Assembly: GCA_963726975.1 (NCBI GenBank)
Contig: CAVSEK010000013.1
Coordinates: forward strand, 744,001 to 808,000
From: CAVSEK01 sp963726975
Lineage (GTDB): Bacteria; Actinomycetota; Actinomycetes; Mycobacteriales; SCTD01
Reading direction: 5' to 3'
DNA length: 64,000 nt
Under the pieces are notes generated by a model. It was given only the letters and a program-made list of their open reading frames with translations, was not told the DNA's origin and ran no database searches. The position numbers and the translations under genes are program-made. This document shows positions 63,469-64,000 of the stretch, one piece after another (positions within the stretch are counted from its first letter, which is position 1; each line of letters starts with the position of its first letter).

Positions 63469-63512
63469 CACCCGACAGCCACCCGACAGCCACCCGACAG
63501 CCACCCGGCAGC
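63469..63512. repeat. 11-bp tandem repeat, four copies
   Basis: CACCCGACAGC repeats at 63469, 63480, 63491 and 63502 (the last with one change), followed by two degenerate GGACCCGGCAGC units. It lies in the gap between the damage-cassette promoter and the dehydrogenase gene, which holds no other feature. Confidence 0.9.
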
Positions 63513-63584
63513 GGACCCGGCAGCGGACCCGGGACCGGGCCGAGACCAGGTGCGGCCGGGCCTCCCGCGGGGCAGGGGGGCGGC

Positions 63585-64000
63585 ATGACGACGAACGACG
63601 GCCGGCTCGCCGGCACCGTGGCCCTGGTGACCGGCGCGAGCTCGGGGATCGGCGAGGCGACCGCGCTCGCCCTGGCCGCCGAGGGCGCTGCGGTGGCGGT
63701 CGCCGCGCGCCGCAGGGACCGGCTCGACGACCTCGCCGGGCGCCTCGAGCAGACCGGCGCCCGGGTCCTCGTGCTCGAGACGGACGTCACCCAGGAGCAG
63801 CAGGCCCGCGACGCCGTCGAGCGCACCGTGAGCGAGCTCGGCCGCCTCGACACGCTCGTCAACAACGCCGGCGTGATGCTGCTCGGGCCGGTGGAGCACG
63901 CACCCGTCGAGGAGTGGCAGCGCATGGTCGAGCTGAACGTGCTCGGCCTGCTGTACTGCGCGCACGCCGCGCTCCCCCACCTGCTGTCGGCGGCGCAGGA
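63585..64000 (+). CDS. Short-chain dehydrogenase/reductase (partial, runs off the end)
   Basis: The first 138 residues of an NAD(P)-dependent oxidoreductase. ATG at 63585. Cofactor motif VALVTGASSGIGEATALALA (TGxxxGxG), AVAARRRDRLDDLAGRLE with two arginines suggesting NADP preference, LETDVTQEQQ, RLDTLVNNAGVMLLGPVE and VELNVLGLLYCAHAALPHLL. The catalytic Ser-Tyr-Lys lies beyond the window. The substrate is unknown. Confidence 0.92.
   Translation, partial: MTTNDGRLAGTVALVTGASSGIGEATALALAAEGAAVAVAARRRDRLDDLAGRLEQTGARVLVLETDVTQEQQARDAVERTVSELGRLDTLVNNAGVMLLGPVEHAPVEEWQRMVELNVLGLLYCAHAALPHLLSAAQ

Overview
The window is chromosomal DNA of a very GC-rich actinomycete (class Actinomycetes). Four things point there: the gene order mraZ-rsmH-ftsL-ftsI-murE-murF-mraY-murD-ftsW-murG-murC-ftsQ-ftsZ-pgeF-yggS-sepF-yggT-divIVA; coproporphyrin-type heme genes (HemQ); families found mainly in Actinobacteria (DUF3000, DUF3040, DUF7455, SAV_6107 HEPN, DUF6504); and heavy use of GTG starts and GTGA/ATGA start-stop overlaps. 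The MurE DNPR motif suggests a meso-diaminopimelate wall. I cannot name the genus. No rRNA, tRNA, CRISPR array, insertion sequence or prophage was seen.

Layout. 0-6 kb: heme genes hemQ and hemG (hemY-type), a DUF4349 lipoprotein, hemE, a small Cys-rich protein, an EamA exporter and a DUF3000 protein. 6-10 kb: a compact signalling locus. On the minus strand, a secreted protein with NSWS repeats is translationally coupled to a membrane/GAF sensor and then to a NarL-type histidine kinase; a LuxR-type response regulator is divergent. 10-23 kb: RNase D, acetyltransferases, small membrane proteins, a Tat-exported amine oxidase, an OmpR-type two-component pair, RluD-type pseudouridine synthase, aldehyde dehydrogenase, a NYN-like protein, LspA and a DksA/TraR zinc-finger protein. 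23.9-27.2 kb: ileS behind a T-box leader. 27.3-31.8 kb: a hypothetical protein, an acidic membrane protein with two His/Cys motifs, DivIVA, YggT and SepF. 31.9-50.4 kb: the division and cell wall cluster on the minus strand. It starts at a promoter overlapped by three 10-bp repeats that look like MraZ boxes, and it is interrupted between ftsQ and ftsZ by a PAS-GGDEF diguanylate cyclase; ftsZ has its own candidate promoter. 50.7-55.4 kb: a MoxR / DUF58 / transglutaminase operon on the plus strand. 55.5-63.4 kb: DUF3040, then a DNA-damage-tolerance cassette (DUF6504, SAV_6107 HEPN, DnaE2-like polymerase, methyltransferase, DinB). Its promoter region carries a PafBC-type damage promoter motif, a perfect LexA box and a strongly folded leader. 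63.6 kb to the end: the start of a short-chain dehydrogenase.

Data quality matters here. Many conserved, normally essential genes (hemE, hemG, ileS, ftsW and others) are interrupted by single-base frameshifts. These are dense from about 0.8 to 22 kb and rare after 24 kb. Sequencing or assembly indels are the simplest explanation, so these genes are annotated as single CDS spanning the frames, with the breaks noted. Where a gene end is hidden by a break, the coordinate is approximate and said to be so.
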